Source: Cordilura impudica (taxonomy: Eukaryota > Arthropoda > Insecta > Diptera > Scathophagidae). From it: 64,000 bases of DNA. The stretch lies in contig OY821521.1 in NCBI GenBank assembly GCA_963682025.1, forward strand, positions 122,428,981-122,492,980, read 5' to 3'. This document shows, one piece after another, positions 1 through 11,229 of the stretch. How positions within the stretch are numbered: the first letter of the stretch is position 1; every line of letters starts with the position of its first letter. Below the pieces are notes generated by a model, which saw nothing but the letters and a program-made list of their open reading frames with translations, did no database searches and was not told where the DNA came from. The translations under genes and the position numbers were made by a program.

Positions 1-480
1 TCGTACTTAAACCTTACAGTTAATCTTTAATCAATAACTCTTTGCTCGAGACGTTGAACTCTTATTTCTTCCTTGTGGCCACCCCTCAATCATGACGGGC
101 CACTGCCTCCAGTTGCTTTCTTGACGATTTTGAATTTTTCTGCTTTCCAGATGAACTCCGAATACTACCACCTCCTCGATGAATTCTGAATACTACTGTT
201 TCGATGACTGCCGCATTCTGCTTTACAGATGAGTGTCGATCTGCCACGTTCCCAGTGGGCTCGGGTTGGAATTTTTCCTAACTTCCCTAATACTGTACGA
301 TAACTAACTAACTATACATACATCTTTAATTATATTTTAATAACAACAATTCCTTTTTTTAAATCATAACTATACATATATTAAATAATTAATCTTCTTT
401 TCATTTATATAATTTTTTTTTCTTTACGTTTACGATTTAAATCGGGGAACTTTCCCGTCCTTTCATCAAATTCTACTGTA
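1..480 (-). repeat. Relic of Ty3/gypsy LTR/3' region (same family as 60.1-63 kb)
   Basis: No coding frame is credible here. Several blocks resemble the stretch around 62040-62300: a 'tgtggccaccc' block, a 'gatgactg' block, a gtgg-ct-ggg-t-gga block and a run of ACTAACTAACTA. I read it as a decayed copy of the non-coding end of the gypsy family at the right edge of the window. Similarity is patchy and judged by eye. The window edge truncates it, so its true length is unknown. Confidence 0.45.
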
Positions 481-930
481 TATATTTGGGGATATGTTTT
501 TTTTTTTAAATTGCAATATACATTGTTGTTTTTTTTTTTAAATAAAAATCGGGAATACTTTCCGTCTTTCTTTTAACTTTCCATTTTGACTTTCTTCCCT
601 TTTCTCGTGGGGAGACCTCCCATCTCTTCTTATCATTGTTATTTTGTTACATGGGGAGACTTCCCATCTTCTCTCATGATTTTTTCCCTCTTGGGGAGAC
701 CTCCCATGTTTTCTTCTCATTATTATATTGTTACATAGGGAGACCTCCCATCTTTTCTCATATTTTTTTTTTTTCATTTGGGGAGATCGCCCATCTTTTC
801 CTTACTTGTTCTGTATTTTTTCTTTAACGTGCGGAAATCTCCCATCTTTTCTTACTTATTTTATTCTTGTATTTTCGAACCTATTTACATGGGGAGTCCT
901 CCCATCTTTTCTCATTTTTACTTTTTCTGT
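430..930. repeat. Minisatellite of hairpin-forming GGGAGACCTCCC units
   Basis: Seven clear and two weaker copies of a T-rich unit each contain a self-complementary core of the type GGGGAGACCTCCCAT followed by CTTTTCTCAT. Cores lie near 604, 653, 695, 738, 780, 833 and 892, with degenerate ones near 442 and 548. Spacing is roughly 40-60 bp. Every core can fold into a 5-6 bp GGGAG/CTCCC stem. Short reading frames across it on both strands are by-products of the repeat. Confidence 0.75.
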
Positions 931-937
931 ACGTATA

Positions 938-3640
938 GTGGTTTCCCCATAGGCCAAAAATCAAAAAAATTTATGTTTTTCTTCTGAGCTTTATGGCAAT
1001 AAATTTATTGATAACACTCTAAATTTCATGAATCTAACAAATTTTGTTGTTTTTAGCGAGATTTAATGTTTGTGTCCGTTGAAAGTGAAGGTATGTTTAT
1101 ATTTCATACATTGTGGTTGCATAGTCATAAAAGAAAACTTAAGTTTATCTAAAAAGTTATTAGCGATATTGTGGCAGAAGTCTCCAAAAACCATACAAAC
1201 ATTAAATTTAACTTATTTTCTACCAAATCAAATAATAAAAGCTGCAAAAATATAAGCCCATTAAAAAATCCCTGAAGAATACTTTTTTGACCTTTTCAAA
1301 ACACACGTTTTTTTAAACTACTTTTTCACGTAGACTTTTTGTTATTTGGCCCTCATCCACCCACAACTTCTTACACATCCAATTGTAGATTTTTTACCCC
1401 TCTTTAAATTAAAAAATATTCTGGCCGCGGGTTTTTGCATATTTTCGCATAATGATGTGATTTACATAGTCACCCGATGAAAAATAATGAAAAATCGCAT
1501 TTTGTTTTTTACTAATTCTTTTTCAGAATATGAGTAAAGAGAACTAATTTTTTTAATTGTTGTTATTTTAAATTTTATATTGCAATTTTATGGTATTTGA
1601 CTTACAGTTATGAAGAAAGAGAAAACATTTTTTTTAGAAATGAAAAGTGTCAAAACAAAAGTCGGATTTTAATTCTTATAATTAATTGTTTTCGCGATAG
1701 TGTTAAAAGTTTCGAAAATATCAATATGGAAATTAAAATAGAAGGTTTATTCTGTCAGTGCCAATTTTCTAAAATGTATGTGCTTGATATTTGGAGTTCC
1801 ACGGCTGGTAATTATCATTCGAAAGAAAAAAAAATATTTCAAATTATGGAGGAAAAATTGAAAGCTGAAAAAATACAATTCGACCTGAGCAACTTAACAA
1901 AAGTTTTAAAAAGCCTTTGTAAGCGGATTGGTAAGCTTTGGAAGAAAAATCATCGAAGCAAATTAATTATTTTGAAGGAGCATAAAAAATGGTTTGAAAG
2001 TCTTGAAATTGTTAAGCTAGAAGCAAAATCCCTTGAAAAAGAACTACCTGCACCTAGTCAAAAGCATGGTCGTCCTGCTAAGGAATTTTTAAAGTCTTCA
2101 GAGAGAACAAAGAGGCGTAAAATATCTAAAATAACGCAAGGTGATAATTCTTTAACCGAAGTTTCACACAAATTAAATTTTCCCACGACATACAATGTGG
2201 AAGAGTACGAGATTTTGGCTCTTTTCGTTGAAACAAAACTTACTAAGCGACAGTACTTAACTATAAAAGATTTTGTGAATAAAAAAATATCCAAAAATTT
2301 TTTCCCAGGCTATAAAAGTATCTTGGCTGCTAAGAAAACCTGTTATCCAAGCACAGAAAACATTACAGTTACAGAGTCAAATGCAGAGGTCGATCTACAA
2401 GCTCGCCTTGATCATACGGCTAATCGAATTATGCAACTGCAAGATCAAGTTCTTGATGAAGCATTAGGCCCAGAAGAAAAACATTTAACACTGATTGGAA
2501 AATGGAGATTCGATGGCAGTTCTGGTCATAGCCAATTCAAGCAGAAATCGTCGAATAGGCTCTTTGTGACATTCTATGTTCCGCTTCACCTTGTCACGGA
2601 AAACAAAACTTTAATATGGGAAAGCCCGCGCCCGTCATCCACTCGATAGTGCAGGCCTTTGAGGTCTCAATTCAAAAAAGAAACTTCTCAACTGTGTCAA
2701 AATGAGGAACGTTATTTTAAATCGAAAATTTTTGCACTTTCTCCCACCGAAATAAATAAAACAAAACAAAAAATACGTATAAAGCAGACACAAAACTGAC
2801 CATGGTTGACGGCAAAGTTTGTAACGCTCTTACGGAAACTTCATCTGCAAAATGTCACATATGTGGTGCCTTGCCTACAGAAATGCATGACATTGAAAAT
2901 GTCCTCGAGGAAAAAGCAGATGAAGCTCGGTACGAATTCGGACTGTCAACAATATATGCCAACAAAGGTTTTTTTTAGTACTTCATTCACTTATCATACA
3001 AATTACAGCTAAAAAAATGGAAAACCAGTAAGAACGAAAAGTCAAGAGTTTTGAAGAGAAAAAAATTTATTCAACAACGATTTCGGGCGGAAATGGGACT
3101 TTTGGTAGATAGGACAAGAGCTGGTGGTTGCGGAAACTCGAACGATGGCAACACAGCGCGGATATTTTTTCAAAATGTTGAGCTTTCATCAAAAATAACA
3201 GGAATCAATAACGACATTTTGCAAAGATTAGCCACAATTCTCCAAGCTATAAGTTCTGGATTTGAAATTGATGCCTAAAAGTTTGAGGAATATGCTGTAG
3301 AGACAACCAGACAACTTGTTGAGGAATATCCCTGGTACTACCTCCCTCCATTGGTACACAAAATTCTGATCCATGGAGCAGCTGATCAAGCATGCATTAG
3401 TGTCAATAGGGGATTTATCGGAGGAAGCAACTGAAGCAAAAAATAAGGATATAAAACAGTTTAGATTGCAACATACACGAAAAATATCCCGCATTGCTAC
3501 AAATACAGATCTTATAAATAGGCTGTTTTTAAGTTCAGATCCATTTAATTCTGGAGCCCGAAACTTACAAACAAAGAAAACAAGTAGTTTAAGTCAAGGA
3601 GTTTTAAATTTGCTTAATTTTTGATATATATTAATATCTT
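938..3640 (+). mobile_element. Decayed RAG1/Transib-like DNA transposon (copy 1)
   Basis: The element is defined by a broken transposase gene (1597-3624) homologous to that of the complete element at 51581-54361. A possible left end is near 938, where TATAGTGG followed by TTTCCCCATAGGCC resembles the CACAGTGGGC...GGGCC terminus of copy 2. I could not find a matching right terminus before 3850, so both ends are uncertain. It appears to sit inside the gypsy LTR relic, because gypsy-related sequence lies on both sides (1-480 and 3851-4290). Confidence 0.55.
1597..3624 (+). pseudogene. RAG1-like transposase, broken copy
   Basis: A 350-codon open stretch runs to a stop at 2647-2649. It contains a basic 'KHGRPAKE' region, an 'AAKKTCYPS' block, and the first catalytic Asp in 'FDGSSGHSQFKQ' (Asp codon at 2512). 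The homologue in copy 2 continues past this point, so the stop right after 'PRPSSTR' is premature. Further homologous blocks follow in other frames: the second Asp and zinc Cys pair ('TMVDGK', 'CHICG', 2800-2870), a segment with 'NSNDGNTAR' (3020-3278, in-frame stop at 3276), 'VHKILIHG' (about 3355), and the third acidic block 'LSEEATEAKNKD' (3415-3450). At least three stops or frameshifts, plus a missing stretch near 2965, rule out function. The first possible ATG in the long frame is near 1725. A TTGACTTACAG just before the frame at 1597 resembles a splice acceptor. Confidence 0.85.
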
Positions 3641-3850
3641 ATTCTACCTTATTACCTTATATTACTTAATAATACCTTAATTGCATTATATAACTTCGTA
3701 TAACTTTTTAATTTTTTTTCAGTGTATCTTTCGAATGAATTAAAATGGAATAAAAATTTGCAAAAATTGTTTAAAAACAAACGAATTTTCGTATTGAAAC
3801 ACTTTATTTCAAAAATTCTTAAAACAAATCTATAAGTCAATTAACCCGCT

Positions 3851-4290
3851 ATGCCCGCTACACATGACGTCATGCTCCATATAAAAAAACCTGAGGCTTC
3901 CTAGTGGGGTACCCCTGTAGGCGGGTTTCGTGAAAACCCCCTACCTTCCCTCACCACCTCAAATACACAACATAAAAAAAACTTCATTGCGGACGTATGT
4001 ATACAACTAAATGATGGACATATGTTTCAGATCAGGATACCCATTAACAACTAGAGAGAATATACGTAACTAGCACTTTCGCCATTCATGAAGGAAACCC
4101 CGTGCATACTTATTCACCCCAGCCCCGAAACCAACTAAATTCAGATCTGGTAGCATGTTCAACGACCTGCAAAGCGTTCGTACATGTTTATTACGCCATT
4201 TACGACTTCTTCCTTATGTACCGTAGTCGTCCCATAGGTCCATTACCCCGTGTAACCCAGTCTATATCGGTCCGTACACCGTGATCTACC
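3851..4290 (-). repeat. Relic Ty3/gypsy 3' end (pol end/UTR)
   Basis: It aligns by eye with 63026-63330. Shared landmarks are 'gcccgctacacatg', 'gaggcttcct', the pyrimidine-rich 'ccttccc(c)tcaccacctcaaatacaca' and 'ttattacgcca(t/c)ttacga'. In the right-hand element this interval joins the integrase C-terminus to the LTR. Here the coding part is unreadable. On the minus strand the purine run GGTGAGGGAAGG is polypurine-tract-like. The homology to the other copy starts at the CCCGCTACA near 3860, a possible LTR edge. Confidence 0.55.
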
Positions 4291-4655
4291 GTCACATTTA
4301 TATATAAAAAGGAAATGCAAAAACAAACCACCCCTTCATTCATTCCTTTCTTCAAAAAACAAAAACATTAAAATTATTAATACCCTACTACTATATATAA
4401 TTAACTAACTAACTACTATCTAACTAAACCTATCACTCCCACCAGATTGCTCCCATCCCTATATAGAGCCGAGGACGGGAGCAATTTGGCTACCAGTATT
4501 TACCAAACTGCTGCTAAACAAACTAATCTACCCCACTCGTAAATAAGAAACCTATATTCCCAAAATTAACCAAAACAATCAATGAAAATTAACCGCACAT
4601 TTCGACAAACTAAACGATCAAAAAGAATAAAACAGTAATCGACTATACAACAAAA
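4291..4655. other. No gene; AT-rich relic with short inverted repeat
   Basis: I see no coding sequence. The interval holds another ACTAACTAACTA block (4395-4425), like those in the gypsy-family relics. It also has an inverted pair ATTGCTCCC (about 4445) / GGGAGCAAT (about 4477). It is probably more decayed LTR sequence. Confidence 0.4.
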
Positions 4656-7490
4656 CAAGTAAGAGTGTTAAATTCGTCTGTGCCGAATCTTTGATACCCT
4701 CCACTTCGGTTTGAGTCTTGATAATAAATGTAAATGAAAAAGTAAACAATTTGTTAAACTTAATACCAAATTATTTCAGCAAATTCTTTGGGTTGGTTTT
4801 CGTCTTTTCTATTATTTCGGTGTTTGCTTTTTGTTCATCGTGGTTGCTGATCGGCATGCATTTAGGTTATATACCTATAAGCATGCGTTTCCGGTTATAT
4901 GACATAACTTCTCGTTTAATTTAGTTTTTGCTAATTAAATAGCTCGCCCTAACCTCCATTGCAAAGGTAATGGTTGTGTAGGGTGGCTATACGCATTAAA
5001 TCGTGCTAATTGGAGATGGCTGTATAGTTTCTTTTAACTGGCCAAATATTTCTACATTGCGGCCATATAGGTCGGATGGAGTAACAATATAATAACCAAA
5101 AAAAACTCTCTCAATTTTTTTATTAAGATATTGCCATATTTGGAAAACATAGAGAATAAATTTATAATAATAAATATTCAAATTAGGGATGCCAAACGCA
5201 AAAAACCAAATGTCCCAAACATTTTAAATAAAATAATTTGTTCTCTTTATTTTCTGAAAACATCAAATTTTCATCCAAAAAAAATTGTGAAAATTTATAT
5301 ATAAATAACATTCTCATCAAATTGCGTTTATTTATGCAACAGTTTTTGTGTTCGCAATTCTTAAATATCATTTGACGTTTTCTAAAATTCATTGAATTTA
5401 AATTAATATTTTCTGTAGTGTGATTCTGTAAATTTCAACGATCCGACAATCGCAATATATATCGACAGCTATTGTTGTTTGCACTAAGGATTAAGTGATT
5501 CACTAAGTACATACATCTTAACGAAAGTCGACAAATCTATTTTTCTATTTATTTAAATTTTAAACGAGTGGCATCTCTGTCAAAATAAGCGAAAAACACA
5601 AAGAAGAATAGAAAAAAACAAATTACTTCGTGTTTAATATCTTTATTTTTTTACTAATATTTCTGTGTATTTATTTGAAAATGAAATATTGAAGTGAATA
5701 TGCTATTTAATTTTTTTATTTATATAAAAAAGTTTTTTAATATAAGCAAAATATTTTCACTATTTTATGATTTTTATTTATGTATGGCGACATTTCAACC
5801 TAAAAATTTAAGTTTTTATCGATTGAATAAACAACTCAAAAATGGTTGTCGTTTAGATAACAACAACAGCTGAGTTTAACAATAGCGAATATCGTTTAAA
5901 AATTTTACTGATAATTTTGCTATTTTCTTTTATTAACGATTCGACTATCGTTAAAAGAAGTTACTGAATCGCGGTACTGAAAAGCTATTAATTTCTCCTG
6001 AATGTCAATATTTTTTTTAAATGTAAAAATTTTTTAAATGTAAACATTGGTGTTTTTTTTTTGCAATTTCAATCTGTGTTTAACGAATAAAATTTATATA
6101 TTAAAGATGCAATTGATGTCTTCTAAATTTTAAAATTATAATTTTCGACGTTTTGATATGATTTTCTGAAATTCAATTAATTGTAATTTATAATTGGAAA
6201 TTTTTAATTCCAGTTTTTAGAATTGATTTTTTCTTAAATTTGAATGTAAAATTTAAAAAGTGCAATTTTGTATTTATGTGAATAATAATGCTTTAGTAAA
6301 TATAAACAATTTTTAAAACTTAGATGTAATCGCAATCAGATATTTTGTAGGTAAAGCAGAATAATAATTCTATATAACTACGTAGAACTGCTTTGAAAGC
6401 AATAAACTCATTGATGAACTCGGTAACTCTATTTCGTAAAGACAACAAAAAGTTAATATGCCAAACTTATGTTCATATATGTAAAAGAATAATGAAAAAA
6501 CGTATGAAATAAAAGACCAGCCCGTGTATACTCTTAACATTGTTCTGTATGATATCCAGTTGAAAATATTAACATTCATGTTAAAATAGAAATAACTATT
6601 GCAAAGCTAATTAGAACAAACAAAAATTGTGGCGCCATCTACTGTGGCATAGTCACGCTGAGCAAAATGAAGTGACACTCTGTTAATGCAAAAGAAATGT
6701 ATTTTCCCCACAACAAAATATTACAGAATTTTATGTAAATAAAATAATATACCTATTTATTTCTAACATGCAGTTGTTATGGATATACATATATAATATA
6801 TGTATATTATTTGTATTATTTAATATGTGTATATGTAAATATTACACACAAAAAATACAACATCAATCGTTATTTTTGTATTTTTCTCTTTAAATAAATT
6901 TATACATAAATTTTTTTTTTGCTAAACTTACATTGTTTTTTTTTATTAACAACTAGGTATTTTAGCATTATTTGCTTTAGATGTTGGTGAATTTTTACTC
7001 CCTTTATATTAACTCGTAGTGTCTGCTTGTCGAAAAAATTTTGGATCGATTTTAACCAATTTCCCGTAACCCATTCGATCTGAAATTTTGCAGGCAGACT
7101 CGTGGTAATAACGGAAATGATCTAACAAATTTTTTAGTGATGCCAAAACAATGGAAACTTTTAAATTTTTCTATCAGAGTTAATAAAAAAATGTACAAAG
7201 GGCAAGTTTTTATTACACTATTACCACAACGACCACAAAAACAACAAGTCCAGCTATGACAACAACACAACATTTAGAATAACAACAAGAACAATATAGA
7301 GACATCATATTTTTCATTTTTTTTTACTTTTTCGTGGACCTGTTCCACCGATTTTAATGATTTTTGAAATAGAAATCTTCTTACGAATTCGTTGAATCAT
7401 TCTCATTAAAAATAATCACCCTAGCTGCCCGATTGATGCCGTCGTCGTGATTTCCACAGACGGACAGACGGACATCGCTATATCAACTCC
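4656..7490 (+). repeat. Dispersed repeat X, partial copy 3
   Basis: The left end (caagtaagagtg..., hairpin-like gccgaatcttt, gataccctccac) matches the left end of the X copy at 18297. The right part (7185-7490) matches 22145-22600, including 'accacaacgacca', a cacagacggacagacggacat run and 'cgctatatcaactcc'. The copy stops exactly where the GTCAGTAACGTCAC motif begins at 7491, so it was probably interrupted by the element at 7491-10489. I did not find the remaining X right end downstream. No gene was recognised inside. 6780-6850 is a TA/TATACA-rich simple repeat. Confidence 0.6.
5418..5975. repeat. Possible MITE inside X copy 3
   Basis: The sequence around 5420-5450 (GATTCTGTAAA...ACGATCCGAC) is roughly the inverted complement of that around 5940-5975 (GATTCGACTATCGTT...TTACTGAATCGC). 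This suggests a 550-bp inverted-repeat element without coding capacity. The match is imperfect and no target duplication was found. Confidence 0.3.
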
Positions 7491-7859
7491 GTCAGTAACG
7501 TCACGCTCGTATACATATTTTGGTCAATATCTTTACAAAATACAATTATTTCTCCCAACTTGAGAACGGCATATGAAAGTTGTCGTCATAACTGTTGTTT
7601 CATACACAGACAATTTTGCTGTATTTCGTCTTGTTGTGAAGTTATGACCATTTTAAGCCGTCAGTAACGTCACCGGCTTTTGGAAGTGTCTTTTTAAGTT
7701 ACTGAACGTTTGTGTAAAAATGAGCGAATTGAAAAGAGTTCATGTTTATTATTGCCCAGTATTTTAAAAAAGGAAGGATGAAAGATGATCTTTATCTAAA
7801 AGTTGGGCTTAATATTTTATGTTTTAATCACGTAAATGACATAACGTCAGTAACGTCAC
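7491..7859 (+). repeat. Three direct copies of GTCAGTAACGTCAC
   Basis: Exact copies lie at 7491-7504, 7660-7673 and 7846-7859, all in the same orientation, with unrelated sequence between them. Two more are at 10308-10321 and 10476-10489. Clustered subterminal repeats of this kind are known as transposase-binding sites in several DNA transposon families. That role is inference here. Confidence 0.85.
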
Positions 7860-8346
7860 GAATTTCGTTAGGATTATCGGGTCCTTTTTTTTTCTTGGGT
7901 TAATAGAGGGACCCTATACGGCCAAAAAATCATAGTAGAGGAGTTTTAAGATGCAACCCTGGGGAGATATTAAGACAAAACCACTTTTCGCACTAATCTC
8001 ATAAAAAAAATTGTAGTAAATCGGGCTTGCCCTTTAGAGCAGATTTTTGTATGATAGAGTGATAGTTAATTAAATTATCTCTTCAATGGTGTGTATAGCT
8101 TGAGGGTTGAAATTGGGTTTTGACCAGTTTTGCATCTTTAAAATGAAAATTTGCAATTTTTCCTTCTTTTTCTTTCTTTTTTTTTGCGAAATATTTGTGA
8201 AATTTCTTCCTAAATGGTGATAAAAATTTTGTGTCAGAATTTTGAACTAAAGCCAGGACACTCTGTAAAATAAAAACAAATTATTATCGGAAAATAAAAA
8301 AGTCTTTATTAATTTCAGTCTTGTTAATAATTGCAAAATTAAAGCA

Positions 8347-10252
8347 TCACTTCAGTTGTATTTTTATTTTTAAACATAAATAAACATAAAATATCACAAA
8401 AAAAAAGAAATTTAAATTGTATCCTTGCTGAGAAGTAGTATAAGCTACTATTTCGTCCCCAATGGTACGGATTTGGTGCGAAGACGAAATGTCAGGAATG
8501 TTTTTTGCGTTTGCGAAAATTGTGGTAGTAACCAAATTGGTGTTAATTTTGTTAAACTCTTCTTCAGCAACTTCCGCAACTAATATTTGCGATTGTATAT
8601 GTTGAAACGCCTCAACGAATTCCCGTGCACTGTTTACTATGCAGTGATGAGCTTTTATTTGATTGCGTACAACACACGTTACTGTGGCTCCGATTCCGTC
8701 TACGCACCCTTTTCCGTGCGACGTTGCGAAATAGTTCCATATGATTTGCATTCCAAATTTTTTTTTCGAAATGTGGAATGATAGTGGCGATGAATTTGTT
8801 TTTAAACTGTGATGAGGGACCGTCGGTCCACAGTTTTAATATTTTCACTGAGCTCGGCATGCCTGACAGTAGCTTGTAAATGTATGGGACAATGACATCT
8901 TTGGACTGAAAGATGTCGTTGTGATAAAATGCTGAGGTGAACAAAGCCAGTTGGCGCTGATTCCAATGGGCAATTTGAACTTCGTCTTGTGCTTCACATA
9001 CGAAGTTTTCGGCGAAATCCATCTGCAGCAAAGCCTCAACGGCGTAGTCAGCATTGCTTGCGCGAGGAATGTCATGTATATTGAATGTAAGCGATTGTTC
9101 ACGTTTTATATAGCTGTGCTTACGGAACTGCGGTGATAAAGCAGCTATATGTGCGATCAGACTTTCTAAAGTTCCTTTCTTTTTATGCTTTTCAATTCGC
9201 TTTGATTGTGCATTTTTTTCCCATACAATCCATGACACAGGCGACTGAAGCGAAACATTGCCGACTGCGCTTTTCAACGACTCTGCAGATATTTCAGAGC
9301 ATATGTTGCATTTTGCAAACCAGCAATCCATGGATGCCTCCTGGCACAAAAACTGGCGAACAAAACCGTCATTATACCTGGGAACATTAGCAGCAACTTT
9401 TTGCAGCGCAGAGACACCTTGCATGAAATTAGAGTGATACGAACACATACATGTGTTATGGGTAGCTCGTTAATGGGCTTCACGTGCTCTGGGCGCTGGT
9501 TTTTAAAAAAAGATAGTGAGCAGCAGCCTGTAATTGAAAAATTTGACATTATTTTTTTTTTTACATAAAATGCCCTACGAAAGCTTGACTTACTTAGCTG
9601 TTTTTTATTTCTTTCTTCGGTGAATAATGCAAACGCTTCCCTAATAGAAAGGGTCATGTGTCTAGTTGGAATCAACATTTTTCCCCTGTTTCAGTGCATT
9701 TATATTTCTTTACATGTCGAGCTATTGGCGAAACTTGGGAGATATCGTCGCGTTCGAAAAAATTTCCAATTTCCTTTGGAAGCTGACTGGTTGGTTGTTG
9801 TGCTTAGCTTTTGTTACAACACTGACTTAATTTTGTTTTTCAACATCGTCCAAATTCGCAACAATGTGCGTCAGTACCGCTGTTTTCTTGCGTGGTGAAG
9901 CCGGAAAAGCACGCGATACCATTTTCACAGCTTTTCCTAATGTTTGTGAGCACCTGTAGCTTTTCTGAATGATTTCGCTAAGGCTGCAGCTTGGATTCGT
10001 CTCAATTTGGGTGTCTTTAGCTGATTGTTTTAATTTCTGTCGATATTTTTTGCTTCTTTCGCGGCCAGCAGCACGGCGCATAGAAATCGCCTTTCCCAAT
10101 TCACTTATTTACAATAGTTTTTCTTTCTCTTTGCTGTTAGACCTCAATTTTTTCATTGCTTCGGCCTTTTTCTTTTTGTACTCGTCGTATTTGTTGCTTT
10201 CTTTTAGCTTTTCAACATAACGCTTGTCTCTTTGTGCACCATGAATCGGAGT
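8347..10252 (-). pseudogene. DDE-like transposase of unassigned family, broken
   Basis: Read on the minus strand, the gene starts with a Lys/Arg-rich predicted coiled coil ('RYVEKLKESNKYDEYKKKK', about 10227-10170). It continues with 'RERSKKYRQKLKQ' and 'SPRKK' (10070-9880) and 'IREAFALFTEERNKKQ' (about 9640). A zinc-type Cys segment ('CQEASMDCWFAKCNIC', about 9350-9295) follows, and then the core. In the core, 'LQMDFAENF' and 'IAHWNQRQLALFT' (about 9000-8930) precede 'LWTDGPSSQFKNKF' (about 8830). The last block, 'NYFATSHGKGCVDGIG' (8735-8688), is in another frame after a shift at the T-run near 8760. I recall this arrangement from uncharacterised animal proteins but cannot place it in a named superfamily. 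The Asp residues of the three core blocks are candidate catalytic residues (inference). At least three frame breaks (about 10110, 9450 and 8760) make it non-functional. A good splice acceptor (TTGCTAG) at 10253 suggests an upstream exon that I could not find. Confidence 0.6.
9528..9593 (-). other. Probable 66-bp intron in the transposase pseudogene
   Basis: On the minus strand the interval begins GTAAGT and ends TTACAG, preceded by an A/T-rich tract. Removing it keeps the flanking coding blocks ('RNKKQL' before, 'KNQRPEHVKP' after) in one frame. Confidence 0.6.
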
Positions 10253-10307
10253 CTAGCAATTAAATACCAAATTATTAAGCAAAAAAGTAAAAGTAAAAAA
10301 AAATTCC

Positions 10308-10489
10308 GTCAGTAACGTCACGCAATCTCTTTTTGCAAAAATTCCCTGCTATATGCAAATAAGGCTTCATTTATGCATTGATTATGAAAGTACTTCAAAA
10401 ATACTCAAAAAAAATCAGCTCATCCAACGTCTTTTCTAATTAGTTAATGCATAAAAAAACATTTTATAAAAATTTGTCAGTAACGTCAC
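10308..10489 (+). repeat. Two further copies of GTCAGTAACGTCAC
   Basis: Exact copies at 10308-10321 and 10476-10489 lie on the 5' side of the transposase pseudogene. They have the same orientation as the three copies at 7491-7859, so they are direct repeats and not ordinary terminal inverted repeats. Confidence 0.85.
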
Positions 10490-11229
10490 AATTTATTTGC
10501 GGCTGATTATATTAAGCCGTAATTGGTCCAAAAGCCAAGCTTTGTACACAAATTTGCTTGCTAATCAATAGCTTCATTTATATTCTATCCAAAAAAAATA
10601 ATAATTTGCCTAAAGTACAAAAAAATTACAACAAAATTTACCTTTTTCGCCGACATTGGTATATTTTCCAACTACGCCTTGCACGTGCCACTTATGAAAA
10701 GAATGTAAAATGTCAAAGCAGAAACAAATTTTGCACTGGCATATAGTGCTGCCATATTCTATATATATTTGGCATTTGAAATGTAAAAAAATTTTGGGCT
10801 TTGTGACAGAAAAAAAAAATATGTGGTTTCATTTTTCGTGGCCTTGCCGATATGTACAAACACATTTGTTTCAAAATTGTTTTATATTTTAGTTTGTTAA
10901 ATTGGAAAAGGCTTAAATAGTATAACTCTTTGCTTGAATTCTCATTAGTTGTTTTCAGCAAATGTATATGAATTCAACTTTTTACCAAACGAACTATCTA
11001 CTGCTTTTGGTTACTGATGACGGTTGGTGACTCTTCCCGAAACAGCTGTATAACCTGTCATGCAGAATATAGTTCAATTTTTGATACAAATGTGCTAATG
11101 CTTTTGCTTAATTTAAAGTAAAAACATTTGATCTTGAGCCTGAACAATTTCAAGCTCAATCATTGAATTGATAGATATCGAAAATAAGATTTTTTATTCT
11201 TATAGAAAATAATAAAATTAAAAAAAAAA
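10490..11229. other. No recognisable gene
   Basis: This is AT-rich sequence without a credible coding frame. The short frames (for example 10713-10961) have no recognisable motif. It may contain the unlocated right end of the preceding transposon. Confidence 0.5.

Larger units (their letters stand above)
7491..10489 (-). mobile_element. Relic DNA transposon with unassigned DDE-like transposase
   Basis: A broken transposase gene on the minus strand (8347-10252) is flanked by five identical 14-mers, GTCAGTAACGTCAC: three to its 3' side (7491, 7660, 7846) and two to its 5' side (10308, 10476). The left edge is well placed because the X repeat breaks off exactly at 7490. The right edge is a guess. 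No terminal inverted repeat or target duplication could be confirmed, so the boundaries are provisional. Confidence 0.5.

Noticed and set aside
8587..10220. Plus-strand frames over the transposase pseudogene
   Set aside because: Antisense shadows; recognisable motifs are only on the minus strand.
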